A stretch of 64,000 nucleotides of DNA from Syntrophaceae bacterium UBA1163 (GCA_002311635.1 DBZJ01000009.1:232-64231), one strand, 5' to 3'; counted from the first letter of the stretch, positions 25,060 to 34,442 are shown. A program made the numbers and translations. Notes: generated by a model not told the origin, from the letters alone.

Positions 25060-25089
25060 TGAAGAAATGGTGGACTTATGTATTATAAT
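25059..25089 (+). promoter_or_regulatory. Possible uvrA promoter next to the MITE
   Basis: TTGAAG (25059-25064) and TATAAT (25084-25089) are spaced 19 bases apart. The preferred start codon is 7 bases beyond, so a transcript from here would be nearly leaderless. The -35 element touches the MITE right end. Weakly supported. Confidence 0.3.
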
Positions 25090-25096
25090 TAATTCG

Positions 25097-27910
25097 ATGG
25101 AAAAGTTTATAGAGATTATCGGGGCCAAGTCCCACAACCTCAAGAATATCAACTGCAAAATTCCCAGGGGAAAGATTACCGTCATCACAGGCGTCTCGGG
25201 GTCGGGCAAATCAACCCTCGCTTTCGACACACTCTTCGCAGAAGGCCAGAGACGTTACATTGAATCCCTCTCCACTTATGCCCGGCAATTCTTAGAGAAG
25301 ATGGACCGGCCTGATGTCGAAGCCATCCATGGAATCCCTCCTGCCATCGCCATCGAACAGAAAAACAGCGTCAAGAATGCTCGCTCCACGGTTGGAACAG
25401 CCTCTGAGATATATGATTACCTCAGGCTTCTCTTTGCTAAGATCGGTGAAGTCTTCTGCCCGGACTGCCACGTCAAAGTCTCAGGCGATACCGTGGAGGG
25501 TGTCGTAGAACAGATCTTGAGTCAATTTAAAGGAGTAAAGATTTTCATCCTCAGCCCGGTCTCTCTGGACGATAGCCAGGAAAGAGAGCTTAAGGTAAAA
25601 GATCTCATCAAAAATGGATATTACCGAATTTGCGAGAAAGGCCAAATTCTTGATCTCACCAGCCTCTCTGCTTCAGAATTTCAACAAAGGTTTTCCCCCT
25701 CTTCCTCCCCTCTCCCACAAGGGGAGAGGGTGATGGAGAAGAAAGCTCTCTCCGTCCTCATTGACAGGCTTGTCTTAGAAGAGAAGGAAAGATCAAGGCT
25801 ATCTGAAGCCATTCAGAAAGGGTTTCAAGTAGGGAATGGTAAAATTGAAGTGCTCACTGAACAGGGTAAGAGAATGACCTTCAACAGGAGCTTCTCCTGT
25901 AATCGCTGCGGACGAAATTTTTCAGAGCCCGAGCCTCTTCTCTTCTCGTTTAACAGCCCTCTCGGCGCCTGCCGCGCCTGCCAGGGTTTCGGCAGGATCA
26001 TTGGGATCGATTGGCAGAAGGTGATCCCGGATCCGAAAAAGACATTGAAAGAAAAACCCTTTGCTCCCTGGAACACGCCGGCTTATGAAGACCTTTATGA
26101 ATATCTATGGACGGCCTGCCGGAGGCACAAGATTCCAACCCAAAAACCCTTTGAAGAACTTCTCCCTCAACAGAAAGAGATTTTAGTCAACGGAAAAGGG
26201 GAGTTCATCGGCTTAAAAGGATTCTTTGAATGGATGGAAGGAAAGCGGTACAAAGTTCACTACCGGGTTTTTCTGAGTAAATACCGGGCCTATACCCCCT
26301 GCCCCACCTGTCACAATACCCGACTAAAAGAAGAAGCACTCTATGTGTTACTGGCGGGGAAAAATATTGCCGAGCTTTGCGACATGCCTATCTCCGACCT
26401 CCAGATGTTCTTCAAGAATCTGCCGATCAAAGACTTTCAAAAGAAGGTTGGAGAGCGCCTGCTTAAAGAGATTAACGACCGAATCGGATTCATGGTGGAT
26501 GTCGGATTGGGATACTTAACCCTTTCCCGTCAAACCAGAACTCTCTCCAGCGGCGAATATCAGCGCATCACATTGGCGAGGTCGCTCGGCTCCGCTCTGA
26601 CTGAAACTCTCTATGTCTTGGATGAGCCGAGCATTGGCCTGCACGCAAGGGATACCCATCGCCTCCTTCGGTCCCTCCGGAAATTACGAGAAGGAGGAAA
26701 TACAGTGGTCGTAGTGGAACACGATCCGGATGTGATACGAGCAGCCGATGAGGTCATTGACCTTGGCCCCGGGGCCGGAAGATCGGGAGGCTCTATGGTT
26801 TTTCAAGGAGGGCTGGAATCCCTTCTGCAAAACCAGGATTCCATTACAGCCCGCTACTTGCGAGACGGAACGGCCTCTGATCCAATCAGGTCTCTTAGAA
26901 AACCGCAAGGGTGGATTTCCATCCACAATGCACGGGAGCACAACCTTAAAGGAATCGATGTGAGAATCCCGTTGGGCGTAATGGTTTGCATCACGGGCGT
27001 CTCCGGAGCCGGAAAGACCACCTTGGTTCACAACATTCTATACTCAGGAGCAAAGGGCAATGGGAGCTCAGGCTTTGAAAAGGGAGCCTTCGACTCCATC
27101 AAAGGTCTCGATCAGATCCATGATCTCATCCTGGTCGATCAATCGCCCATTGGGAAAAGTCTTCGCTCAAACTCAGCCACCTATATCAAGGTATTCAGCG
27201 AGATTCGGGATCTTTTCGCCCAGACCCGGGAGGCCAAGCGATATGGATTCAAACCCCGCCATTTCTCTTTCAATACAGAAGGGGGCCGATGTGAAACCTG
27301 CCAGGGCGCGGGGTTTCAAGTTCTGGACATGCAATTCTTAGAAGATGTCATCATCACCTGTGAAACGTGTGAAGGGAAGAGATTCCGGCCTGAGATTCTG
27401 AAAGTGAAGTACCGAGATAAGAATATTTCAGAAGTGCTAAATATGACCGTTGATGATGCAATCGCCTTCTTCGAAAGCCATCACCGAATTCTGCAAAAAC
27501 TTCAAACCCTGAAAGACGTGGGCTTAGGCTATCTCACCCTCGGCCAATCCACCAATACGCTGAGCGGGGGAGAATCCCAGCGTCTGAAACTGGCTCAGCA
27601 TATCGGCCAAAGCCATGAGGGGAAGAGTCTCTTCATCTTTGACGAACCCACCACAGGACTCCACATGGCCGATGTCGAACTCCTTCTGATGACCTTTGAG
27701 AAACTTCTTTCCCAAGGCCATTCGATCATCGTGATTGAACACAACCTCGACCTCATCCGACGTGCAGATTATATCATTGATTTGGGCCCTGAAGGAGGGG
27801 AAGAAGGAGGAAGGATCGTGGCCGAGGGCGATCTCAAAAAGATCATGGCCTCGCCGCAATCCTACACAGGGCAGTTCCTAAAACAACGCCTGAACGAAAC
27901 AAAGGTTTAG
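25097..27910 (+). CDS. uvrA: Excinuclease ABC subunit A
   Basis: A 937-residue UvrA, the damage-sensing ATPase dimer of nucleotide excision repair. It has two ABC cassettes (Walker A GVSGSGKST near 30 and GVSGAGKTT near 635), signature LSSGEYQRITLARSL and LSGGESQRLKLAQHI, and the zinc modules (CPDCHVKV, CNRCGRNF and CRACQG, then CETCQGAG and CETCEGKR). The UvrB-binding region after the first CPDC is present. Inside it, residues about 200-217 are encoded by a palindromic C-rich/G-rich repeat (25706-25730) inserted in frame, giving an SSSPLPQGER-like stretch. The ATG at 25097 matches the conserved N-terminus; a start 10 codons earlier is possible. Confidence 0.9.
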   Translation: MEKFIEIIGAKSHNLKNINCKIPRGKITVITGVSGSGKSTLAFDTLFAEGQRRYIESLSTYARQFLEKMDRPDVEAIHGIPPAIAIEQKNSVKNARSTVGTASEIYDYLRLLFAKIGEVFCPDCHVKVSGDTVEGVVEQILSQFKGVKIFILSPVSLDDSQERELKVKDLIKNGYYRICEKGQILDLTSLSASEFQQRFSPSSSPLPQGERVMEKKALSVLIDRLVLEEKERSRLSEAIQKGFQVGNGKIEVLTEQGKRMTFNRSFSCNRCGRNFSEPEPLLFSFNSPLGACRACQGFGRIIGIDWQKVIPDPKKTLKEKPFAPWNTPAYEDLYEYLWTACRRHKIPTQKPFEELLPQQKEILVNGKGEFIGLKGFFEWMEGKRYKVHYRVFLSKYRAYTPCPTCHNTRLKEEALYVLLAGKNIAELCDMPISDLQMFFKNLPIKDFQKKVGERLLKEINDRIGFMVDVGLGYLTLSRQTRTLSSGEYQRITLARSLGSALTETLYVLDEPSIGLHARDTHRLLRSLRKLREGGNTVVVVEHDPDVIRAADEVIDLGPGAGRSGGSMVFQGGLESLLQNQDSITARYLRDGTASDPIRSLRKPQGWISIHNAREHNLKGIDVRIPLGVMVCITGVSGAGKTTLVHNILYSGAKGNGSSGFEKGAFDSIKGLDQIHDLILVDQSPIGKSLRSNSATYIKVFSEIRDLFAQTREAKRYGFKPRHFSFNTEGGRCETCQGAGFQVLDMQFLEDVIITCETCEGKRFRPEILKVKYRDKNISEVLNMTVDDAIAFFESHHRILQKLQTLKDVGLGYLTLGQSTNTLSGGESQRLKLAQHIGQSHEGKSLFIFDEPTTGLHMADVELLLMTFEKLLSQGHSIIVIEHNLDLIRRADYIIDLGPEGGEEGGRIVAEGDLKKIMASPQSYTGQFLKQRLNETKV
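25706..25730. repeat. Palindromic repeat inserted in frame inside uvrA
   Basis: CCCTCTCCC, ACAA loop, then GGGGAGAGGG form a 9-bp stem. Encodes the low-complexity SSSPLPQGER segment not expected in UvrA. Same family as 16520, 28361 and 39437. Confidence 0.65.
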
Positions 27911-27981
27911 GTTTAGGTTTAGGCTAAGATTAAGATTAAAACCTGAGATCCCTCAATCTTAACCTCAGCCTCAACCTAAAT
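27905..27981. terminator. Long imperfect hairpin between uvrA and the glutaredoxin gene, built of hexamer words
   Basis: Left arm: GGTTTA-type then GATTAA-type hexamers; right arm: their complements (CTTAACCTC, AGCCTCAACC, TAAAT). About 23 of 26 bases can pair. It lies between two convergent genes and probably ends both transcripts. Confidence 0.55.
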
Positions 27982-28236
27982 CTCTGTTCTCTGTTTGATG
28001 CAGCTGAGCATCTGTTCGAGGCGATTCCGCTCAAATCCGACCATCACCTCGTTGCATGCAGTAATCACCGGTACGCTTCGCGCACCAGAAATCTTCACCA
28101 TCTCGTCCAATGCTGCCCGGTCTTTGGTCACATCGTACTCTGTAAATTTGTAGCCCTTTTGCGAAAGAAACTCTTTCGCCATCTTGCAATAGGGTCACGT
28201 CGGTGTCGAATAAACTTTGATTTCGTCTTCTGCCAT
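27976..28236 (-). CDS. Glutaredoxin-like selenoprotein with in-frame UGA at residue 14 (UPYC motif)
   Basis: Read from the ATG at 28236, which has a GGAGG ribosome site 8 bases upstream, the frame gives MAEDEIKVYSTPT, then UGA (28197-28195), then PYCKMAKEFLSQKGYKF and on to a stop at 27976: 86 residues. The UGA sits exactly where glutaredoxins have the first Cys of CPYC. The cis-proline motif SVP and the ERNRLEQML end match the fold. A SECIS-like hairpin follows the UGA directly. A conventional reading would stop after 13 codons or start at an internal Met without a ribosome site. Selenocysteine is therefore the best reading; a sequencing error or pseudogene is the alternative. Confidence 0.78.
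28154..28194 (-). promoter_or_regulatory. Bacterial SECIS-like hairpin downstream of the UGA codon
   Basis: Immediately after the UGA, CCCT pairs with AGGG at the base, and a perfect 8-bp upper stem GCGAAAGA/TCTTTCGC closes a GUU loop whose G lies 24 bases after the UGA. Bacterial SECIS elements need an upper stem with a loop guanine at about this distance for SelB binding. Confidence 0.65.
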
Positions 28237-28529
28237 AGGGATTCCTCCTCGTTCATATATTATTCACCGCTTCTTCTTTATTTTTACACATATCCCCTTT
28301 GAATTGTCAACGAATGTTTTTTCCCGAGCTTTTCCTTTTATCGGGTTCACCCTCACCCCGCCCTCTCCCCTCAAGGGAGAGGGAAGTGGAAGGTGGTTCC
28401 ACCCTCACCCCGCCCGCTGCCTCAGGCCTGACCCGTACTATTCATCTCGAATTTCTCTATCATTGGCACGAAAGGTGTCTAATATTATATCGCAATTTTC
28501 AGATTTCCTTTACAGAATTTTGGGCTATA
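28237..28529. other. Intergenic region with C-rich/G-rich palindrome
   Basis: Between the divergent glutaredoxin and DUF434 genes. It holds CCCTCTCCCCTCAAGGGAGAGGG (28361-28383 in outline, stem CCCTCTCCC/GGGAGAGGG) plus a second CACCCTCACCCCGCCC run. A plus-strand open frame runs across it into DUF434, but the repeat-coded part is not counted as gene. No other content is seen. Confidence 0.5.
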
Positions 28530-29252
28530 ATGTCTCTCATGAATTTTTCGGGAAACAAATCGGCCGCCGTTAGAAGGTCGAAGTCTAAAGATCTCCAGAA
28601 TGCAGCAGAGGACTTCCGTTATCTCCTGAACCGACGATACCCCAGGAAAGCTGCGCTTGAACTCGTCGGGAATCGATTCGGACTGACTTTCGATGAACGG
28701 CATCTTCTTCACCGAGGAGTTTTCTCAAGTGCCGATTCTAAATCCAGAAGGAAAAGAATTGTCCCTATCACTGGTATCCGGAACAAAGACTTGGCCATCG
28801 ATGGTCACAATGTCTTGATTACCATTGAAGCTGCCCTCTCCGGCCGTGCTCTGGTTCTTGCAGATGACGGGTTTATCAGAGACATCTCCGGCCTCTCAGG
28901 AAGTTTTAGGAAATCGAAGGTAACAGAAACAGCCATCCAATTGGTTCTCAACGTCTCAAAGAAGTGGAAACCCCGTAAAACCCTCTTCCTTTTCGATGCA
29001 CCGATCAGCATGAGCGGTAAATTGGCCCGGGAGATCAGGGATCGACTGAATCAAGCGAACCTTCCAGGAGATGCCGTGGCAGTGAAGGTACCGGAGAAGA
29101 TTCTGATTGGGTTCCCTGGAGTAATCGCTTCGAGTGACACGGCAATCATTGACCGATCTGAGAAGGTGTTGGATTTGGCCGGCTATATCATAACGAAGAA
29201 AATTGGCTTAAAATCTTTTCTGCAATGGAAGAGAAGACCGCTGGTTGACTGA
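28530..29252 (+). CDS. DUF434 domain protein
   Basis: A 240-residue protein of the DUF434 type (with a DUF5616-like C-terminal part). Typical stretches: LQNAAEDFRYLLNRRYPRKA, VGNRFGLTFDERHLLHRGVF, LAIDGHNVLITIEAALSGRA, LFLFDAPISMSGKLA and FPGVIASSDTAIID. The conserved acidic residues (DGHN, DD, DAP, SSDTAIID) suggest a nuclease-like fold. Start chosen at the ATG at 28530 after the repeat; the ATG at 28539 is also possible. It is followed by an MFS gene 30 bases downstream. Confidence 0.72.
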   Translation: MSLMNFSGNKSAAVRRSKSKDLQNAAEDFRYLLNRRYPRKAALELVGNRFGLTFDERHLLHRGVFSSADSKSRRKRIVPITGIRNKDLAIDGHNVLITIEAALSGRALVLADDGFIRDISGLSGSFRKSKVTETAIQLVLNVSKKWKPRKTLFLFDAPISMSGKLAREIRDRLNQANLPGDAVAVKVPEKILIGFPGVIASSDTAIIDRSEKVLDLAGYIITKKIGLKSFLQWKRRPLVD

Positions 29253-29282
29253 CATCCCTGACTCTAAAGGGAGACACCGCGT

Positions 29283-30476
29283 TTGGAAAGCGCTGAAAAA
29301 ATGGAAAGCTATCGATGGATCATCCTGATCATCGTCTATTTATCCATCCTCGCTTTTACGTTCATCTTCCAATCCATCCCTCCCCTTCTTCCATTGATCA
29401 CCTCTGATCTGCATCTAACTTACGCCCAATCCGGTCTCGTGATGAGCCTCTTTTCCCTCCCAGGCATCTTCGTCTCGCTTTTAGGTGGATTTGTTTCAGA
29501 CCGGTATGGGATGAGGTCTTTAGGAGCAGGCTGTTTCCTATTAATGATCGGCGGAACCTTGCTAGTGGGATTAGGAATGAATCTGCACATCCTATGGATA
29601 GGAAGAATGATCGCTGGGATCGGTGGTTTCACCCTCTCCGTTTTCCTCCCCAAGCTGCTCTCTCAATGGTTTCGTCACAAGGAATTAGGTCTTGCCATGG
29701 GCATTTACAACACCGGCGTTCCCCTTGGCTCGGTGATCTGCTTTGGGCTCTTTGGAGAAATGGGAAGCCGATGGGGATGGCATGTTCCTATTTTATTGAC
29801 CGGGCTGTTTCTGTTTATCACGTTCATTCTCTTCTTGAGCCTTTACCGATTGCCCCCTTCGCCAGTGGCGAGGGAAGGTAGACCGCTCAGCATTTATAGG
29901 TCGGTAATAGAGACGGGATGGCCCATCTGGTGGGTGGGCCTTTCCTGGCTCTGGTACAATGCTGCTTTCACCTCCTTTGCCACTTTCGCGCCCAACCTGT
30001 TTTTGCAAAAGGGCTATACAATTGAAGAGAGCGGTCTCCTCATCGGAATTCCTCTTTTAGGTTCTCTCTTCCTAAGCACCCCCATCGGACATCTGGTGGA
30101 CCGGTTTAAACATCAGGAATGGTTTATTGGATTAGGAGCCGCTGCATTGGCCGTTCTGGCACTATTCTTCAATTTTAGCTCTCTGTTTCTGCTTCTCGTC
30201 ATCCTGATGGGAATCTTCTCCGCAATGATTCCCGCTCCTACTTATTCCCTTCCTCCGGAAATGTTAAAGGCAGAAAATGTTGGGTTGGGATTCGGGGTCA
30301 TCTCCACCTGTTCAAGCACCGGCTTATTTATTGCACCCTATCTGGTTGGAAAAGCCAAGGACTTAACAGGCTCCTACCATTGGAGTTTCATCTTGATCTC
30401 GGTCTTCTTCTTTCTCATCGCAATCTTCATCTTCCTTGCTCACCGCTCCCGGAAGAGAAAAGAAAGCCTTGATTAG
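29283..30476 (+). CDS. Major facilitator superfamily transporter (CynX/NimT-like)
   Basis: A 397-residue protein with 12 transmembrane helices and the MFS loop 2-3 signature GGFVSDRYGMRSLG. The second half has the matching IGHLVDRFKHQEW loop. Substrate cannot be assigned. The TTG at 29283 is preferred because AGGGAG lies 9 bases upstream; the next ATG (29301) is too far. It is probably co-transcribed with the DUF434 gene. Confidence 0.8.
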   Translation: MESAEKMESYRWIILIIVYLSILAFTFIFQSIPPLLPLITSDLHLTYAQSGLVMSLFSLPGIFVSLLGGFVSDRYGMRSLGAGCFLLMIGGTLLVGLGMNLHILWIGRMIAGIGGFTLSVFLPKLLSQWFRHKELGLAMGIYNTGVPLGSVICFGLFGEMGSRWGWHVPILLTGLFLFITFILFLSLYRLPPSPVAREGRPLSIYRSVIETGWPIWWVGLSWLWYNAAFTSFATFAPNLFLQKGYTIEESGLLIGIPLLGSLFLSTPIGHLVDRFKHQEWFIGLGAAALAVLALFFNFSSLFLLLVILMGIFSAMIPAPTYSLPPEMLKAENVGLGFGVISTCSSTGLFIAPYLVGKAKDLTGSYHWSFILISVFFFLIAIFIFLAHRSRKRKESLD

Positions 30477-30609
30477 CGGTGCCATCAGAGGATCCCAATT
30501 TTTTTTGGAAAACTCCGCGGGAACCCTTGACAAGCCAAAACCCTTAGCTTATGAAGAAACGTGTTTCTGGATGCCGTATACAAAGGTTTGACTGAAAAAG
30601 GAGGACGTT

Positions 30610-31296
30610 ATGGAAGTCGGTTTAGGCGGTCTTAAGACCAGCAAAAAGAAATCCCTACGGGAAGAAGTCTACCAATCATTAAGAAAATCTATTCTCCACG
30701 GAAAATTGAAGGGCGGGCAGCGTCTCATTGAGGAGCAATTGGCCGATCAGGTAGGAATCAGCCGTACCCCTGTCAGAGAGGCTTTCTACAAACTGGAGAG
30801 GGAAGAATTAGTCACGCGACTTCCCAAAGGGGGCTTTGCAGTGAGGGAATTCACCAAAGAGGACGTGGAGGAAATCTTTGGGATTCGGAGTGCCCTCGAA
30901 AGTTATGCTGCTTATTTGGCCACCGTTCATATGGCTCCGGATAAGATTTCTATCCTGGAGAGAAAATTGAAGGAATCGGAAGATGCCTTAGAGAAAGGAG
31001 ACGATGATAAGGCCCTCCAGCTTCACAACGATTTTTACGATCTCCTCTATAAATCCTGCAGGAGCAGAAAACTCGCGGAGATGATTAATAACTTCCGCGA
31101 TTATTTTTATCGGTATCGGTCCGCTCTGCTCCGTACGGAAAATGGAGTGAGCCACACCAATCAATACCATCGTCAGATGTTGGAAGCGATGAAGAAGAAG
31201 AATCCAAGGCTGGCAGAAAGGCTCGTCCGAATGCATTTGGCGAGAGCAAAGGACCTTGTTCTGAAGGAAATCGAAGAGGGAAGAATCGTCGCCTGA
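30610..31296 (+). CDS. GntR-family regulator with FCD ligand-binding domain
   Basis: A 228-residue FadR-subfamily regulator. The N-terminal winged helix (about 12-80) includes SILHGKLKGGQRLIEEQLAD and VGISRTPVREAFYKLEREEL, the family's recognition helix. The C-terminal FCD domain (about 90-220) has FGIRSALESYAAYLA and metal-ligand-like histidines in LHNDFYDLLY and NQYHRQMLEAM. The effector is unknown. It follows the MFS transporter, which it may control. AAAAGGAGG precedes the ATG. Confidence 0.85.
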   Translation: MEVGLGGLKTSKKKSLREEVYQSLRKSILHGKLKGGQRLIEEQLADQVGISRTPVREAFYKLEREELVTRLPKGGFAVREFTKEDVEEIFGIRSALESYAAYLATVHMAPDKISILERKLKESEDALEKGDDDKALQLHNDFYDLLYKSCRSRKLAEMINNFRDYFYRYRSALLRTENGVSHTNQYHRQMLEAMKKKNPRLAERLVRMHLARAKDLVLKEIEEGRIVA

Positions 31297-31621
31297 AGCG
31301 GGACAGGCTACTTTTTCAGTCATCTATTACCCATCATAAGTCGTTGCCGGACCTAAGAAAAACCAGCCTGTCTCATCTTTCCCCTCTTTTACAAAAATGT
31401 CAATTTCTAAGTAAATTTTTCATAATTTGTCCGTCTTTCTCCACTAATGTCCTCTCAAGTGCATTTACATACCTTACCTCCCATAATCTAGACATTCCTT
31501 AAAATACAGTGGGTTACAAAAAAATCGGTATCTTCGTGAAGAATTTGGAGCATCTTGGAACAAAACTTGCTTTTTTGCTAATCCTTAGGAAAATCTATAC
31601 CCATAGTTAGGCTATACCATC
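31297..31621. other. Intergenic region, AT-rich
   Basis: A 325-base gap before the sensor kinase. It is AT-rich and likely contains promoters, but no convincing -35/-10 pair, repeat or gene was identified. Confidence 0.4.
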
Positions 31622-34099
31622 ATGGCAAAAGACCCAAACAGAGTCATTTCCGAGCTACATAAAGGAAGATATATACCCATCCAAAACATAAAGAGAAAGA
31701 AAATAGCTACCCATTTAGCAGATCGGAAAACAACTCGACCCCTCAAAAACTCGGCCATTACCATGCCCTTACTTGCTAAACAGATGGAGGAGGCACTGCG
31801 TCGGAGTGAGGAGAAATACCGAACCATCATTGAGAACATGCAGGAGGGTTATTATGAGCTTGACCTTGCCGGTCGTTTTACCTTTGTTAATGACGCGCTT
31901 TGCAAACATCTCGGATATACCAAAGAGGAATTGGTCGGGACGCGCGCCCGACAGTATCAAGATGAAACAACCACTAAGAAAATGCATCAGATATTCACCG
32001 AACTCTACAGAACAGGGGAACCGGTTAAGGCATTAGAGTCGGAATATATCAGAAAAGACGGCACCAAAGGGACTTACGAACTGTCGGTATCTCTTCTACG
32101 GGATGCACAAGGCAAACCCATCGGATTCCGGGGTGTTTCTCGGGACATCACCGAGCGCAAGCAGACGGAGGAGGCACTGCGAAGAAGTGAGGAGAAATAC
32201 CGAACCATTCTTAAAAACATGGAAGAGGGTTATTACGAAGTAGACCTTGCCGGTAATTTCACCTTTGTCAATGATGTCATCTCCAGACATCTCGGGTATA
32301 CCAAAGAGGAATTGATCGGGATGAACTACCGGAAGTATGCGAGCGAGGAAACCTCTAAAGAGTTGTATCAGCACTTTAGCGAACTCTACCGAACAGGCCA
32401 ACCGATTAAGCCATTCGCGGTGGAATATATCAGGAGAGACAGAACCAAACTGATTTCTGAAATTTCGGTATCTCTTATAAGAGACCTCGAAGGGAAGCCG
32501 ATCGGGTTTCGTGGAATCTCGCGCGATATCACCGAGCGCAAACAAGCAGAGGAGACATTGCGGAGAAGCGAGGAGAGATACCGAACCATTATCGAGAACC
32601 TCCAGGACGGCTATTTTGAGAACGACCTTGCCGGTAATTTAACCTTTGTGAACGATATCATCTGCCGAAATCTCAGATATACCAGAGAGGAACTAATCGG
32701 GATGAATTACCGGCAGTATACGGACGAGGAAGACCGTAAAAAGGTGCTTCAACTTTATGGCGAACTGTACAGAACAGGGCAGCCTGTTAAGTCATTGGAA
32801 GTAAAACATGTCAGAAAAGATGGGGCCAAACTGTTTGCCGAGATCTCGTCATCTCTTATACGGGATTCGGAAGGAAAACCGATCGGGTTTCGAGGCATCT
32901 CGCATAACATCACCGAGCGCAAGCAGGCAGAAGAGGAGAAGTTATCTCTTCAAGAGCAGCTTCGGCAGGCGCAGAAAATGGAGGCCGTTGGCCAGTTGGC
33001 AGGGGGGGTGGCTCACGACTTTAACAACCTCCTGACCGTTATCAAGGGCTACAGCCAACTTTCCCTCTTCGACCTTAAAGAAGATAACCCCCTTTGGGGA
33101 AACATCCAAGAGATTGAAAAAGCCAGTCAACGGGCAACGGATCTAACTCGCCAACTTTTAGCCTTCAGCCGTCGTCAGATCTTGGACCTCAAAGTGGTCG
33201 ATCTCAACGTCCTCCTAGAAGATCTGGAAAAGATGCTGCGCCGGATCATCGGCGAGGACATTACATTGGCCACTCTTCTATCCGAAGGTTTAGGAAAGGT
33301 CAAAGTAGATCCGGGTCAGATCGAGCAAGTGATCCTCAATTTAGCCGTAAACGCCAGGGATGCAATGCCCTCCGGCGGGAAACTCACCATCGAAACGGCG
33401 AATGTGGAGTTGGACGAAGAGTATGCCCATGCCCATGTCAATGTGGCCCCGGGTCGATATGTGAGGCTTTCCGTCAGCGATACGGGGGTTGGGATGACAC
33501 CGGAGGTGAAAGAAAAGGTCTTCGAGCCCTTCTTTACGACTAAAGAAAAAGGAAAGGGGACCGGATTGGGCCTCTCCATGGTTTACGGAATTGTCAAGCA
33601 GAGCAATGGGAATATCTGGCTTTATAGTGAACCGGGGCGTGGGACCACCTTCAGGATTTATTTTCCAAGGGCGGAGGAAGAGGCAGATGGTCTTCATAAG
33701 GAAGAAGTAACGGATGTCTTTCCGAGGGGTAGTGAGACAATCCTTCTGGTGGAGGACGACGAATTGGTGCGAAACCTGGCAACCCGACTTTTAGAGCAGC
33801 AGGGCTACAGGGTCTTGAAGGCAACCAACGGCCAAGAGGCGCTGCGCGTCGCGAAGGAACATGTCGGAGAAACGATCCACCTCCTGCTGTCTGACATTGT
33901 GATGCCTCAGATGGGTGGAAAAGAGTTGTCCGATTGGCTTAAAATCTCGCGGCCCAACGTCAAGGTCCTTTATACCTCGGGTTATGCGGACGATGCGATT
34001 GTCCACCACGGTGTGCTGGACCCGGGGACCCATTTCTTGCAGAAACCTTTCTCTCTCAAAACGTTATCACACAAGGTACGCGAAGTATTGGATGAGTAA
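31622..34099 (+). CDS. Hybrid sensor histidine kinase with three near-identical PAS domains and C-terminal receiver
   Basis: An 825-residue cytoplasmic protein with no transmembrane segment. Three PAS/PAC units (about 56-180, 181-306 and 307-432) each start with LRRSEEKYRTI and end in DITERKQ. A HisKA domain follows, with the phospho-accepting His in GGVAHDFNNLLTVIKGYSQL. The HATPase domain has NLAVNARDAMPSGG, VSDTGVGM and GTGLGLSMVYGIVKQ. A receiver domain (about 700-820) has its Asp in LLLSDIVMPQMGG. The repeated PAS units look like recent internal duplications. It begins the signalling block upstream of the pilus genes. Confidence 0.88.
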   Translation: MAKDPNRVISELHKGRYIPIQNIKRKKIATHLADRKTTRPLKNSAITMPLLAKQMEEALRRSEEKYRTIIENMQEGYYELDLAGRFTFVNDALCKHLGYTKEELVGTRARQYQDETTTKKMHQIFTELYRTGEPVKALESEYIRKDGTKGTYELSVSLLRDAQGKPIGFRGVSRDITERKQTEEALRRSEEKYRTILKNMEEGYYEVDLAGNFTFVNDVISRHLGYTKEELIGMNYRKYASEETSKELYQHFSELYRTGQPIKPFAVEYIRRDRTKLISEISVSLIRDLEGKPIGFRGISRDITERKQAEETLRRSEERYRTIIENLQDGYFENDLAGNLTFVNDIICRNLRYTREELIGMNYRQYTDEEDRKKVLQLYGELYRTGQPVKSLEVKHVRKDGAKLFAEISSSLIRDSEGKPIGFRGISHNITERKQAEEEKLSLQEQLRQAQKMEAVGQLAGGVAHDFNNLLTVIKGYSQLSLFDLKEDNPLWGNIQEIEKASQRATDLTRQLLAFSRRQILDLKVVDLNVLLEDLEKMLRRIIGEDITLATLLSEGLGKVKVDPGQIEQVILNLAVNARDAMPSGGKLTIETANVELDEEYAHAHVNVAPGRYVRLSVSDTGVGMTPEVKEKVFEPFFTTKEKGKGTGLGLSMVYGIVKQSNGNIWLYSEPGRGTTFRIYFPRAEEEADGLHKEEVTDVFPRGSETILLVEDDELVRNLATRLLEQQGYRVLKATNGQEALRVAKEHVGETIHLLLSDIVMPQMGGKELSDWLKISRPNVKVLYTSGYADDAIVHHGVLDPGTHFLQKPFSLKTLSHKVREVLDE

Positions 34100-34152
34100 G
34101 CCGGGATGAGGAGAGAGGCGAAGATTAATTTGGAACAGATTGGAGCCATTCA

Positions 34153-34341
34153 ATGAAAGAGATTATGACACCCCGTGAGGCAGCCGAATATCTGAGCGTT
34201 CATGTTCGAACGATCTACCGTTTGGCTAAGAACGGGGATATCCCCGGTCGCAAGGTAGGTGGGAGCTGGAGGTTCAAAAAGGATGCCCTGGATGAATGGC
34301 TCTCATGGAGAGAAGCCCCCTTTTCGTACGGCAAAAGATAG
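34153..34341 (+). CDS. Small helix-turn-helix DNA-binding protein (excisionase/BldC-like family)
   Basis: A 62-residue protein with the MerR/excisionase-type HTH: TPREAAEYLSVHVRTIYRLA, then DIPGRKVGGSWRFKKDALDEWL. Such proteins bind DNA as small co-regulators and are not necessarily phage excisionases. It lies between the hybrid kinase and the regulator-kinase, on the same strand. Confidence 0.82.
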   Translation: MKEIMTPREAAEYLSVHVRTIYRLAKNGDIPGRKVGGSWRFKKDALDEWLSWREAPFSYGKR

Positions 34342-34442
34342 AATGAGAGGATTCAAGGGAGCAAGTGAAGTGATTAAGAATGGTAAGGAATTAATGGCCT
34401 GGCAGAAAGTGTATCAACAAAAGACGTGTGACCCCGTAAACC

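Noticed and set aside
25097-27910. UvrA2-type resistance protein
   Set aside because: The UvrB-binding region after the first zinc motif is present, which UvrA2 proteins lack.
27905-27981. Hexamer repeats as telomere-like or binding-site array
   Set aside because: Both arms are complementary and lie between convergent genes; a terminator-type hairpin is simpler.
27976-28182. Glutaredoxin as a shorter protein starting after the UGA
   Set aside because: That start lacks a ribosome site and loses the first strand and active-site position; the UGA reading is better supported.
34153-34341. Excisionase-like gene as a sign of a prophage
   Set aside because: No integrase or phage gene is nearby and this HTH family is a common stand-alone regulator.
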